A stretch of 64,000 nucleotides of DNA from Ariolimax columbianus (taxonomy: Eukaryota; Mollusca; Gastropoda; Stylommatophora; Arionidae): contig JAVGWX010000002.1 of NCBI GenBank assembly GCA_036924085.1, positions 52,516,105-52,580,104 on the forward strand, read 5' to 3'. A program made the position numbers and the translations under genes. Position 1 is the stretch's first letter. Each line of letters begins with the position of its first letter. The notes under the pieces were generated by a model. That model was not told the origin of the DNA. It made no database searches and was given only the letters and a program-made list of their open reading frames with translations. Shown piece after piece: positions 1-11,264 of this stretch.

Positions 1-780
1 AAGAAGAAGAAGAAGAAGTAAACTGTACTTGTATTAATAAGGAGGGCAGTATTTAGATGGAGACGTGGTTAACTAGGTCCCAGATAAGCTGTAAAAGATA
101 TTTTTGTTAAAGTTCTGGAACTTTTTGAAGAGACTTTATATATTAATTTGCCTTTTAAATCATTTATTTCAGAATGCTATTGCACACATACATGGCAGCT
201 TAGATATATTAATTAGTTGATTGATGATTGTTTTTTTTGCTCCAAGCAAAGTATAGGGTCACATCAATATCTGGATCCTTAACAGCAAGTCTGGATATTA
301 CCATTTGCAGTAGTGCTTTTAGATGCTTGGTGTGTTGTTCGTCCATCATGAGTGATGAAGACCTGTTCATTTAGCCAGTCCTTCCAGTCGAGTATTCTGT
401 GATTTGGGGTTGTGGATTGGTGCGGAAATGGCTAACAAGTCTGATTTGGGATCTGCATACTCGCAGGCAGTGACGGTATGGAAAATTCGCTTTGCTTTTC
501 TGGCCTGTCTCCGTTGTTCTGCTGCAGTCTTTTTAGAAGCCTTGCATTACACTAATCCTCTGTGGAGAGCTATGCGCCAGGTTGTACGGTCTTTTGTAAC
601 ATGGGGCATGGGACCGATGCCCCTTCCTGCATAACCTATAAACCATAGAACAAGAGAAAGAAAGGAAGACCTATACTCTATGGTTGTTGTTGGATGCCCA
701 CAGTGAGTAACTTTACTCTTTTGGCTCCCTGAAAAGGACGTTAAGTGGTGGGTTGCAGTAGCTTTCCTTACATTCCGAGC
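1..780. other. Upstream sequence, no gene recognised
   Basis: No coding region, RNA or repeat family was recognised apart from the first bases, an (AAG)n run at 1-18. That run resembles the GAA/AAG tails that end the nimbus-like LINEs and SINEs elsewhere in the window, so a + strand element may end at the left edge. The 76-residue open frame at 404-634 has no recognisable motif and is probably chance. Confidence 0.5.
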
Positions 781-1440
781 GTGCTGATAAAGTTGAACCT
801 GGGTGCTACAGACTATTGTGCTATGCTTGTCTTCATCCGCGTGTCGCTTACTACTACAGGGATCACATCGATCCCCACCTCAGTCAACAGTCAACTCAGC
901 CCCTATAGACTAGTCCAGGAAAACGACGCATCGAAAGTTGGAACAGCTGACAGAGGTCCCCCTTGATCGAGTTACGGGAGGAACCTGCGCTTGGACATCT
1001 GCCCTGCCCAACATGGAAGTCATTACTGGTGTATCACGATGCAGGAAAAACCTGAAAAGTTGGAATACAGGAATGATGAAACATGCAAATGAAGAGTAAC
1101 ACAAGACCAGGGCCATCTGATGATCTGTCCAAACCTGCCAGAGACTTGTAGCATGGATGACCTGCGGAGTACCAGTGACAGGACAATCTGCGTGGCTGAA
1201 TACTGGAGTAATGAAGTGTGGCGTAGTCCTTAGGACACAGAAAGTAAGTATCCCCACCTCGTTAGTCAGACTGACATGAAACAACCTGTTTCCACGGAGA
1301 ACTGCATGAAGATGGGGTGGGTGTCTTGATCAGTATGTTCACCTGACCCTGACTAACAAAGTGTATGTTTTGCCTGACCAGACATTAGTCTTATCTCCCC
1401 CTACTCCATGGTAGAAGAGAGATTACTAAGTCAAGATAGA
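780..1440. repeat. Diverged interspersed repeat, copy 1
   Basis: This stretch aligns by eye with 2230-2740. Shared landmarks in the same order are a 'ccaggaaaacg' / 'ccagaaaacg' block, 'gcaacatggaagtc' versus 'ccaacatggaagtc', 'gtgtatcacgatgcagga', 'tgatgatctg' and 'aggacaca/gaggaagtaagtat'. Both copies end near a motif reading roughly 'ccccacctcgttagtcaga'. The copies are well diverged. No transposon protein is visible, so the type (old interspersed repeat or duplicated unique DNA) is unresolved. Confidence 0.6.
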
Positions 1441-2229
1441 CTATGGAGAGTTGTGCATTATACCGGCTACTCCGTCCTGTCGAATATATGTCATGGAAAA
1501 AAGAAAGAAAGGAGGACCTCATGATAGAACACGAAAGACAAGGTTAATGCCAGGTGTTGATTTTGTATTCACTAATAAACTTCATATTACAGGAAGGACT
1601 GAGATCTTCAGCACAAGAAAGGGAATGTAGACATACAAGACCGTGTCTCAGACATCGGTAGCAATGTGTTTCTACATCCATGCTGCCTGTGGATTTAACA
1701 TAACAACGGATACGCGGGCAATACGGGTGTATCCTCTCCATGACGGCTAACGACATACATGAACTGCGTTAGATCAAAGTGATCCCGGCAGTAGTGAACG
1801 TCATGCATACGAAGCCAAACAGCACAACAGCTTTGTGAACCCAGTTCACCTTCATCAGCACGTTTGGTATGTAATCAAAGCTGCCGCAACCGGTCACTTA
1901 ACGCCGTTATCATGGCGGACAAAAGAGTAGAGTTGCTCAACGTTGGCATTACACAACTACAATAACAAGAACACATTCGATGAGCTGGTCATTAAAATAT
2001 AATCAACAGAAAAGTCCTGAACTTTGGAAAATAGCTGGCAGCACAAGGTATTGGCTACAAACCAAAAGTTATAGATGCGCGGGAAAAATGAATACATACG
2101 TGTTGGCATGTTGCCGCCCATTTGAAAGACTTCACTAAACATGTAGTTCTACAGCAGACACTGCTGTCGGGGATCAAATGTTATCTCTGTTCTGTTTTAT
2201 TAAGAATCTACGTCATTGCACATTGTAGA

Positions 2230-2740
2230 CGCCATGTGCTGTGCATACAACTCAAGTCTAGACGACGTGTCTTACAGTCAACGCAGCACCTACAGACTTG
2301 TTCCAGAAAACGCTGCATTGAAAAATGGAATGAGCAGTCATAAGTTCCCTAGATCTGCTGCGGAGGAAACCTGCACCCGCACACCACTGGCCTTACGCAA
2401 CATGGAAGTCTCTGAATGGGCTCCGAACGGGTGTATCACGATGCAGGAATAATTTATAAAGATGGGACTGCAGGGTTGATGGAACTGTGGAGCAATACAA
2501 AGTCCATCCCACTTGATGATCTGCTCAAACCTTCTGGTAACATGTTATATGGATGACATGTTGAGGGGTGGATAGCAAGGCAGAACATTGGAAGCATGTA
2601 TGACGTGGTGCCCAGGACAGAGGAAGTAAGTATTGCACTCCCGGCTGACCCGTAGGTGATCAGACCATCTCAGCAAAAGTGTAGAAACTAATGGTCCCTC
2701 TAACTCACTGGTTGTACACACTCCTGCTGCGTAGTGTAAT
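2230..2740. repeat. Diverged interspersed repeat, copy 2
   Basis: Second copy of the unit at 780-1440, with the same order of landmarks but several small indels. It carries no convincing open frame. Confidence 0.6.
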
Positions 2741-2759
2741 GTTAACTATTTAACTGTAA

Positions 2760-3629
2760 AAAGCCTCATCGGTTTTATGAGGTTGGGTGGTTAGGCCTTT
2801 CCCTAGCAGTAAGCTCCCGATGTTGACATACCTCCAAGCGATAATGACGGAAAACTCCCAGTAGAAAGGTCTCACACAATGACAGCTTAACGACCACCAG
2901 CACTGCCAAAGACAGAGTGCGTGTCTTATACTGCTAGGTAGGTTAAGTGTCAACGGAGAACATTCTGGAGACTGGACACCCCACAGATGCACCTATCGCT
3001 AACCTGCTAAATCTCAGGAAGGGAACCATGAGCACAATCCATCAATCAAAACCTTTCAACCCCTGCAGAGAATAGATCATCAACAAATAGTGTCAGTGAA
3101 CTTCCATCAGCTGCCAGCCCCTCCAACTCAATCCTCAACCGGTCAGTGCTCTCTCTCTTTCTCTATTTGCCTCCACTTCTTGTCTCCATGTGTGGAGATC
3201 TACTTCTGTTTCTTGTCCCCACTGGCTCCGGTGCAGAGATTGTCGAGTAATGCTACCAGTATCTTTCCTCAAGCGGTGACCTAACAATCTCTTGCTTCAC
3301 CGACAGTTCGTTTGTGACAATTCTAGAGTTCCATGTGGAGCATGCGCGTTTAGGGCAGGGAAGTTTGGGCCGGCAACTGTATACTCTGGGAGTCAAATGT
3401 TGTCTGAATGCTGGTGGATGAGCGCAGGTCACCACAGGGTCAATCACCGTCGCATCGACACTAAGTCGACAAGATGGCGAGAGGTAGATATTCACGATTG
3501 AAGGAAACGCTTGGTTAGTTTTGATGGATATGTGTCAGATTGACCATTCTGATATCAGACAATAGTGATAGGGGCTAGGTTAACGATATGAACTCATACG
3601 GCAGGCTGTCACATTTAAAGTGACAATGA

Positions 3630-3666
<37 letters not shown>

Positions 3667-3814
3667 CAGCCAATGGGATTCTAGATTGGATGGGACCGAA
3701 TTAGAGTGATGGCTAACAAGCCAAATGGGAAGGACGACGAGACAGTCATGGGGGTTTCTAGAGCTAAGAAAATAATCTATAAAAGATCATTCACAGTGAC
3801 ATTAGGCAGAATTG

Positions 3815-3852
<38 letters not shown>

Positions 3853-5430
3853 AAGAGAGCGTTCACGGGGTGGTTATCCCATCATACACATAGAGCCTTG
3901 CACACACGCTAAAAGGTGCAACTGGTGGACACCCTGTAAACAATATGAGATAGAGATCTGGTCACATACGAATGATACGATTCGTCTCAGCACGAATTGA
4001 GATTGATCTAGAAGGCAGTCCGACTGTTCTCCAGAACCATTGTGTCTGTTGGAAGAATAGTGGTCCTTCTATGATCAAAGTTTCTTGTCTGTTGAAACTG
4101 GTCGCTGCAAAAGTGGTTCTTCCTGAAACCTGGGATACAATCCCGAAGTCACTTGGTCGTTGCAAAAGGGGTTTGTCCTGAATCCTGGGATACTATCTAG
4201 AAGTCACTTGGTCCCGCACAGTCATCCCGGACGGAGGAAATGGTAAAGGACAACGTCTTATCTAGAACCAATAAGTTGCAACTGGGTATTATTGGAGTTT
4301 ATGAATTGTCTTATTGCAGACATAGACTTAGAACCTGGGTGTATTTAGTTTACAGAGGTAACATGAAAAGCACTTGCTTGGATTATCTGTGTTTAGTTTA
4401 GTAAATTATATTAATTGTTGGACTAGTTGTTCTTGTTTGATTCATATTGTTCTACATTTATGCTTATGAAATAAATTATATTATTTTGTCTTAATGGTTA
4501 ACGATAGTTTTAGTGCTCATTGTGTTAAAGGTGTGTCGTTGTTTAGATATATGTTGTAACTCTTAAGACAAGTAAACAGAGACTAACCTGCTACATATAA
4601 ATATTGGTCCGCGTGACCAGGATATCAATATAATGAGCCTACCCTGTTATAGGTTCGATCTGAAGCAAAGGTCGAAATTTGTGACCTGTTCCTCCAACTT
4701 CAAACCTAAAGTCCTGGTTGGGCAGCCGTTCTCGACCGTCTACACCCGACGTGTACTCCACTGATGTTTGTGACGCATAGAATAATAGAATAGCTTTTGG
4801 CCACCCAGCATCAGGCATTATTCTGCCTATTTAATACAAGAATCCCAGAAACTGTAAGTAATGTACCCATTTACCTCTAGGTCGACTGGAGCTTGTCAGT
4901 AACTGAGATTGAGCCCGGTACATTTGCCGCGAAAATAAACACCCTACAATTAACTGTCAGTATTGTATCAGCTCAGAATATGTCTAGAGAGCAATTCTCA
5001 CCAGTTTCCGCCATCCTAGCCGGCCACGGTACGACGCATACGCTGTTTCATCCTTGAATTCCACGTCATTGGCTCGCTCACGGTTTAGTGGTGTTCAATG
5101 ATTTCAGCCGAACCTCCGGAATGATACTCAACAAATCAAATAACCAACAAAACCACGTACAACATCAGGGATAAGTAAAGTTTACCTTTTCTGTGAGCCA
5201 ATTTCCCCGACAGGTAGAAACCATTTCATCGTCTGACCTCAGAGGGGCCAGATGTCAACTAGTGTATGACTATCCGCACGGGTGAGTAAATATTTGACAG
5301 GGGTTTATAAGTTGTTGCATCACCAGCATTGATCATGAACCCCTTACAGCGCGGGGTGCGGTGGGGGTGACAAACTTGTGTAGTATCAAGGATACAGGTA
5401 AACAATATAGAAGCCACGCATAGTTCATCA
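2760..5430. other. Non-coding stretch with microsatellites
   Basis: No gene was recognised. It contains (TA)n at about 3632-3664, (GA)n at about 3818-3860, and a roughly 55-bp unit repeated twice at about 4100-4215 (landmark 'gaagtcacttggtc'). A short segment near 4890-4930 resembles the tRNA-like repeat at 16735-16850 (shared 'tcagtaac' followed by 'ttgccg'). The remaining open frames are short and featureless. Confidence 0.5.
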
Positions 5431-5760
5431 TCATCATATCGCATGTCCTTTATAGAACGTCGCTCTCATCACAGTATGTCTGAAAGAAACTCTTTCGCTT
5501 GCTAAAACTCGAGCCTCCACCACAGTCATACCCAGGCATTCCTGGATATCTTAGTGCCGTCGTCTTCTCGGTGTACTCCTGCAACTTTTACCTGGCACCA
5601 TACCTTCCATCACTGTTCTCTCAAGACCGTTGTGTCTCTTGATGTGACCAGAGTATTGACATTTAGTTTTATTTACACTTGTGCCGTTAAGCGTCGTGAT
5701 TAGCTTAAATCGTCTGTCCTGCGCCAAGTGCGCTGCGTCGGTCAATGTGAGCCTCGCGGT
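5420..5760 (-). mobile_element. Non-LTR retrotransposon 3'-end fragment
   Basis: The minus-strand frame reads YSGHIKRHNGLER, then TVMEGMVPGK, then an Arg-Pro-rich block and a WxxDI-like DIQE...TVVEA segment. This is the layout of the region after the reverse transcriptase domain in many animal LINEs ('GHV.R ... G.MPG.R.RGRP ... W.DDI ... G.s..EA'). It carries stops and lacks the RT core, so it is a dead 5'-truncated fragment. It abuts another LINE fragment at 5839-6290. The clade is not assigned. Confidence 0.65.
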
Positions 5761-5838
5761 TCCCCCTTTGTCCTGTAGCCAGATCTACCAGCGTTGTAAG
5801 CCATCAGTGAAAGTTGATGATGAGGTATTCTCATGAGA

Positions 5839-6290
5839 TCACTGATCCAGCGTATTTTGTGCATGGAAATGTATTCTGTACAAGACATAGTGCCGACCAT
5901 ACTTGTATTTGTGTTGCATTATGTCTTTCGTGGTAACACCGATGCCCTTCCTCAAACACTTCATTTCACACGACGAAATTCTGCTCTCATGCGTCCTGGG
6001 CAAATACCATGTTTGGCACTGGTAGCGCAGAGTCAGCATAAATAAACTGTTTATCAGCTGTTGCTCTGCTGCCAGACTAATGCTCGGGTACCTAATCAGT
6101 GGTGACAGCTGATAAGCTACAGCAGATGCTTTCGGACACCTAGTCTCGATTTCTCTGTGGATTTTATGGTCTGACGAAAATATACTGCCCAAATACTTGA
6201 ATTCATGGACCTGTTGAAGAGCAATATCATTTATATGTATGTTGATAAGTGTGTAGTGCTGTTTGAAAAAGGAAATATTGCTGAAGAGCC
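5839..6290 (-). mobile_element. Non-LTR reverse transcriptase thumb fragment
   Basis: Read on the minus strand, the frame holds HEFKYLGSIFSSD, then EIETRCPKASAVAYQL and a TLRYQCQTWYL block. These match the 'f.YLGs....g....Ei..Ri.kA' and 'l.Y..eTW' segments that follow the catalytic palm in animal non-LTR reverse transcriptases. The upstream palm with its YADD box is absent, so this is a partial pseudogene. Confidence 0.7.
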
Positions 6291-6539
6291 TTGCATTGCA
6301 CTACAGTCAGGAGATGTCGGTCCAACTTCTCAAGTAAGCCTCAGGATGTAAGAAGAGCCACTGTAACCGCCACCAAAGAAACGTTGTCACAAGTTGAATT
6401 ATCTCTGCACCAGTTGCTTCCACTACACAACAGCCACCTCACAAAAGCAACAACTGAGGCCTCGCTGAATAATGTCCCTAAAACGTCATCCCTGGTGGTA
6501 TTGTCTATTATAGAACTACTCCCAGATTAGATAACCGTG

Positions 6540-6615
6540 TAGACTAGCTAACACACACACACACACACACACACACGCACGCACGCACGCACGCTCGCAC
6601 GCACACACACGCGTT
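6540..6615. repeat. (CA)n / (GCAC)n microsatellite
   Basis: A run of CA dinucleotides grades into GCAC tetranucleotides and back to CA. Confidence 0.95.
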
Positions 6616-6641
6616 TTAAAAAGAAGTATTCAGCACTGGGT

Positions 6642-7261
6642 GCTATTTACATCAGGCATGCTAGGAAAATAAATCACTTCCATACAAGCTGCCAGTAGAT
6701 TGTTTAAAATAAAATGGCAGGATAGGGTACCAGACACCGAGATCCTCAAGAAGGCAAAAATGGTGAGTATCCACATACTGTTGCAGAAGACCCAGATCAG
6801 GTGGACCGGCCACGTCGCGCGCATGCCAGACAACCGCATCCCAAAACATCTAATGTACCGCGAGCTGAAAGCTGGCCTGCGTTTGGTCGGTGGTCAAAAG
6901 ATGCGATTCAAAGACTCCCTCAAAGTATCTCTGACACGCTTCAACATCGATACAAACTCTTGGGAATGCCTTGCACAGTACGACAAGGTATAACATGGAA
7001 CCATCACCAGATGCGCCTCTATTTCTGAGGAATGCTAGGCCTCGAAAGCACAGAAAAAACGCACTTTGCCAAAATACAAAACAACTGACACGCACATGTC
7101 TAATTCTGATCTTAAATGCTACATACAAGTATGTGGAAGGGGTTTCCATGCCATAGTTGGAATATACAGCCCCTTCCGAACTCACTGGTGAGGTGCACCA
7201 CAACATGTCTGATTGCTGTTATCGTCGTCGCCTGCGATGACGGCCAACATTATTATTATTA
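6642..7261 (+). mobile_element. 5'-truncated LINE with target-site duplication
   Basis: The + strand reads RHARKINHFHTSC, IKWQDRVPDTEIL, RWTGHVARMPDNRIPK and RFKDSLK, the C-terminal region of a common animal LINE ORF2, followed by an (ATT)n tail at about 7247-7261. A 12-bp direct repeat, tcagcactgggt, flanks it exactly (6630-6641 and 7262-7273), so both ends are fixed. It has lost the endonuclease and RT palm by 5' truncation and carries a stop and a frameshift. The fragments at 14070-14780, 21399-21780 and 62420-62820 look related. Confidence 0.85.
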
Positions 7262-7449
7262 TCAGCACTGGGTATAATCACGATCAGATCTACACACAGT
7301 GTTAGATGTAGGTAGACACACCGGATAAAGGTCAGCAACAATGAACACATATTTCTTGTCGTCCAATCAATCAAATACAAGACCTATCAGCTTCTTGTAG
7401 AGCAAAGGTCCTCAACAAATACTCGTCAAGTCTTTCTATCATGAGCTAA

Positions 7450-8025
7450 TTATGTCTATGTCTTGTTTGCTGCATTTATATTTGCTTCCAGTTCCCTCTT
7501 CCATGAGCGTCCCGGTCTTCCTCTACTTCTCTTGCACTGTGGACTCCAGGACAGAGCATGTCTGGTAATATTATCCACTGGTTTCCGTAATGTGTGGCCT
7601 ATCCATGGCTATCACCTCGTCCGTACTTCATGCCCCACTGGTATTTGTCCAGTTTTTTCTCACTTGTTCCACGTTGATGATCTTGTCGTGCCATTTCCAC
7701 CCTTGTATCTTGCACAGGTAATTATTGACGAAAGTCTGTGCTTTTTTCAAAGTACATGTGTTATCCTCCATGTTCCAGAGCCATATAATAGAACGGATTT
7801 TACGTTGGAGTTAAAGATTTTTATTTTGATGGTGGTTTTAATTGCTTTTGACTTCCATAATTTCCTCAATGCAATGGAAGCTGTTCTCGCCTTCTGTATT
7901 CTTAACTGAACATCGTTCTCTGTACCTTCTAATATGTCTATGTTGCTGCCAAGGTATGTGAAAGACTCCACATTTTGAATGTGGGTGGTTCCTAACCCAA
8001 TTCTATCATTGTTAATTGGCTTGGT
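7450..8025 (-). pseudogene. RTE-like LINE ORF2, C-terminal part
   Basis: Minus-strand frames read VESFTYLGSNIDI, KIFNSNVKSVLLYGSGTW and, after a frame change, WIGHTLRKPVDNITRHALSW followed by RGRPGRSWKREL. This is the thumb and post-RT region of an RTE-like animal LINE. It looks continuous with the RT palm at 8340-9262, from which it is separated by the repeat copy at 8026-8337. Frame shifts between blocks show it is dead. A second copy of the same region lies at 24130-24700. Confidence 0.75.
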
Positions 8026-8337
8026 TTGGCTTCCTTCGTTCTCAATCTTCCGCTACCAAACCCTGAAAGGGCTTAAGTGGCAGAATGTAGTCAAGAGAAC
8101 GGAATGCGCTGTGTCGAAGTTTACAGATTGACTGCGATATTTGCACCTTTCGGTCCAACACATCCGACTTCAGCAAGCACTTTTTGAGTACCGGGTTAGC
8201 ATTCCCTCTTCAATTCCTTCTCCTTAGCCAGTCTGCCCTGCTGCAGCCAGTTATCTAGGATCACGCGTGGAGGTGTAGAAAGGTCTTGGCAGCTCTGGTT
8301 CGCTGGCCCTGACGCTAGCAGTCAGCTGTGGGTCATC
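8026..8337 (-). mobile_element. SINE-like repeat family S2, copy 1
   Basis: About 310 bp shared with 9262-9610, 22465-22822 and, truncated, 31901-32058. Constant landmarks are 'ttctcaatctcccg', 'aaaccctgaaagggctta', 'gcacctttcggtccaacaca' and 'tggaggtgtagaa'. No protein is encoded. Orientation is inferred from the tail-like end: on the minus strand the family ends in GAGATTGAGAACGA followed by A/G-rich sequence. It splits an RTE-like LINE reading frame. No clear target-site duplication was seen for this copy. Confidence 0.7.
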
Positions 8338-8339
8338 TG

Positions 8340-9262
8340 GTTTTGAGTATGGGACATACGCGCTAAATCATCGACACAGTCGAGATCGTTAAGTTGTCTA
8401 GTCACTTTCCATTTAATGCCCTTGTTGCTTGACGAAAATGTCCACTTCATAATTCAGTCAAGGCCAGCATGAAGAGTAATGGTAGTCGGCAGCCTTGCCG
8501 AAGACCCGTTCTTATTTCAAAGGATTCGGAAAGCTGACCTTAGTGTAGCAGTCGATCAATCGTTGCTTCATTTATTTTCTGGATTATATTCGAGAACTTT
8601 GGGGGCACTCCACAGTGTCTGAGCAACTTCCAAAGTGTCTGGGCAACTTCCATAGTGTCTGGTCAACTTCCATAGTGTCTGAGCAACTTCCATAATGTCT
8701 GGTCAACTTCCATAGTGTCTGAGCAACTTCCATAGTGTCTGAGCAACTTCCATAGTGTCTGGTCAACTTCCATAGTGTCTGAGCAACTTCCATAATGTCT
8801 GAGCAAATTCCATAGTGTCTGAGGAACTTCCATAGTGTCTGAGGAACTTCCATAGTGTCTGGGCAACTTCCATAGTGTCTGAGGAACTTCCACAGTGTCT
8901 GAGCAGCTTCCATAGTGTCTGGGCAACTTCCATAGTGTCTGATGAACTTCCATAGTGTCTGAGGAACTTCCATAGTGTCTGGGCAACTTCCATAGTGTCT
9001 GAGGAACTTCCATAGTGATATCATGTCAAATCTGTCAAAAATTTTCTCTTAGTCCACAAATCCTTTTATAAGCGGTGCGTTCTATTCCATACTTTGTTCA
9101 ATTATTATGCTCAGTGTTGCTATTTGGTCTGTACATGACCTGTTCTGCCGAAAGCCGGCCTGCTCATCCGTCATCTTGTCACCTATAGCTTTTTAAAATC
9201 TCTCTAGGATGATCCTGTTCAAAACTTTTCCAGGTACCGATAATAACATTATTCCTCTATAA
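8340..9262 (-). pseudogene. RTE-like LINE reverse transcriptase palm
   Basis: On the minus strand the segment at about 9020-9262 reads NYRGIMLLSVPGKVLNRII, EQAGFRQNRSCTDQI and a D..K.FD block, ending in LWKFLRHYG. After the 20-bp tandem array, the segment at 8340-8600 reads PPKFSNIIQKINEAT, RTGLRQGC (the RT 'GxxQG' box) and DLDCVDDLARMSHT, which corresponds to the ADD box with Ala replaced by Val and the two Asp residues kept. The order matches a non-LTR reverse transcriptase. The reading frame changes across the array, so the copy is not functional. Confidence 0.8.
8609..9018. repeat. 20-bp minisatellite inside an RT reading frame
   Basis: About 20 copies of a 20-bp unit (core acttccatagtgtctgagca) with scattered single-base changes. 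On the minus strand the unit encodes LWKFLRHYG-like phrases in all three frames, and the array stays open for 146 codons at 8584-9024. It sits exactly where a LINE reverse transcriptase would read LWK.LRHYG.PPKF, so the unit appears to derive from that codon stretch. Confidence 0.95.
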
Positions 9263-9610
9263 TTCGTTCGTTCTCAATCTCCCACTACCAAACCCTGAAA
9301 GGGCTTAAGTAGCAGAATATAGTCCAGAAAACGGAATGCGCTGTGTCGTAGTTTACAGCTTGACTGCGATATTTGCACCTTTCGGTCCAACACATCCGAC
9401 TTCAGCAAGCATTTTTTGAGTACCGAGTTAGCATTCCCTATTCGATCCCTTCTCCTTAGCCAGTCTGCCCTGCTGCAGCCTGTTATCCAGGATCACCGCG
9501 TGGAGGTGTAGAAGGGTCTTGGCAGCTCTGGTTCGCTGACCCTGACGCTAGCAGTCAGAAATAGGTCGCTGACCACTGCAGCTCATGCGCTGCTCAGCAT
9601 CTTGATCCCA
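9262..9610 (-). mobile_element. SINE-like repeat family S2, copy 2
   Basis: Nearly full-length copy of the S2 family (see 8026-8337), ending near 'cagcatcttgatccca'. With copy 1 it brackets the RTE-like RT pseudogene at 8340-9262. A (TA)n tract follows at about 9637-9712. Confidence 0.75.
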
Positions 9611-9633
9611 AATATAATATAAAATATGATATA

Positions 9634-9636
<3 letters not shown>

Positions 9637-9712
<76 letters not shown>
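9637..9712. repeat. (TA)n microsatellite
   Basis: A nearly pure TA dinucleotide tract of about 75 bp. Confidence 0.95.
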
Positions 9713-9714
<2 letters not shown>

Positions 9715-9739
9715 ATCGTATCTAGCCGCTGTGCTGACT

Positions 9740-9880
9740 AATTTCAGGCAAAAAATCGATGGTTCAGTCGTCTCATGAGAATTCTCCTTGATCAACTTTC
9801 AGTGATGGCTTACAACGAAGGAATAACTGGCTACAGAGCACGAAAGAGGCCGCCGGCAGCTGGATAGATGACATCTTCTT
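9740..9880 (+). mobile_element. Small LINE 3'-end fragment
   Basis: The segment ends in an Ala-Gly-Ser-Trp-Ile-Asp-Asp-Ile reading, like the GRPxxxWxDDI block after LINE reverse transcriptases. It shares nucleotides with 5780-5840 ('caactttcagtgatggctta' versus its complement). A cttcttcttcttctcc run follows, which could be the tail of a minus-strand element. Confidence 0.4.
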
Positions 9881-10186
9881 CTTCTTCTCCTTCGCCATGC
9901 TTTATCTTGTTACGTCTACACGTGAAGACCAGTTTTCTGGATGCATGCTTCTGTAGTGGAGAGTTCTTCATCAACATAAGTTATCGGTGACCGGCGCAAC
10001 GTCCTGGACAAACGCATACAGCCTCCCACATCTCTGAATACGTGGTTGGAAGACTAACAAAACATGCAAACTCTTGCTCATCGTCAAACAGCACTTCGCT
10101 TAGAAGAGTGAGACCGTCTGAGCCAACGGCTTGACATTCGACAGTATCTTAGACCGATTTGGCAGTATAATGAGCAGACGGTATCG

Positions 10187-10415
10187 TGTGTGTGTTTATG
10201 TGTGTGTGTCTGTGTGTGTGTGTGTACGTATGTGTGTGTGTATGTGTGTGTGTGTGTATGTATGTGTGTGTGTGTATGTGTGTGTGTGTGTATGTATGTG
10301 TGTGTATGTATGTGTGCGTGTGTGTATGTGTGTGTATGTATGTGTGTCTGTGTGTGTGTGTGTGTAACAGAAAGAGAGAGAGAGAGAGAAAGATAAAGAG
10401 AGGGAGAGAGCGATA

Positions 10416-10446
<31 letters not shown>
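10187..10446. repeat. (GT)n/(GTAT)n then (GA)n microsatellites
   Basis: A GT/GTAT-rich tract at 10187-10365 is followed by a GA-rich tract at 10374-10446. The long open frames across it on both strands are low-complexity artefacts. Confidence 0.95.
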
Positions 10447-10447
<1 letters not shown>

Positions 10448-10683
10448 AGTGAACAAAAGTGCTCTTCATCTTCCGATGGCATGACGTTTTTTTTTGTTAG
10501 TAACGATGGCTTTCTATGGCTGCATGCCCTAATTCAACCACAGGAGTGATAATGTTGATCAGGCCAGATCAGTTGTCTGCCCACATTGAAGGTTTGCTGC
10601 AGTAGATCTCTAATGAATTTACATCTGGCACGCTTTTGTCGATCCTTCCCTTTATGTTGTCGTCCCACTTATAAAGGTGTCTT

Positions 10684-10933
10684 CTTCTTCTTCCTTGCGT
10701 TCACTTTATTTATATATTCCCCTAGGCGGTGTGCGTTGCACTGTGGTTTTTATTTTGCGCCTGTCGGCCCAGTGCATCCGACTTCAGCATGCATTTTATG
10801 TAAGGGTCTGCTTCATGCTGCATTTTCTAAGGGTTTGCTTCCCCGTGGTAACGGCCGGTGCTGTGATGGGGATCGAACCCAGCACCTTCTGGCTGTGAGC
10901 CGTGTCACTTAACCACTAGGCCACGCCGTCCCC
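10684..10933 (-). mobile_element. tRNA-derived SINE, family S1, copy 1
   Basis: On the minus strand the element starts GGGGACGGCGTGG and contains an A-box-like TGGCCTAGTGGTTAAG and a B-box-like GGTTCGATCCC in tRNA-like spacing. It ends AAGTGAACGCAAGGAAGAAG. A 13-bp target-site duplication, ataaaggtgtctt, flanks it (10671-10683 and 10934-10946), which fixes both ends. The tail resembles the 3' end of the nimbus-like LINE near 55390-55415. No protein is encoded. Confidence 0.88.
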
Positions 10934-11007
10934 ATAAAGGTGTCTTACTCTGGTACATGTTTCTACAATCGACGAAGAGTATGAAGACAAAAGATATCGA
11001 TGAAAAT

Positions 11008-11250
<243 letters not shown>

Positions 11251-11264
11251 ATCTATGGCACCTT

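Noticed and set aside
10084..10482. Long His/Thr-rich and Ser/Leu-rich open frames on both strands
   Set aside because: They are translations of GT and GA microsatellites. No start context, splice context or domain supports them.
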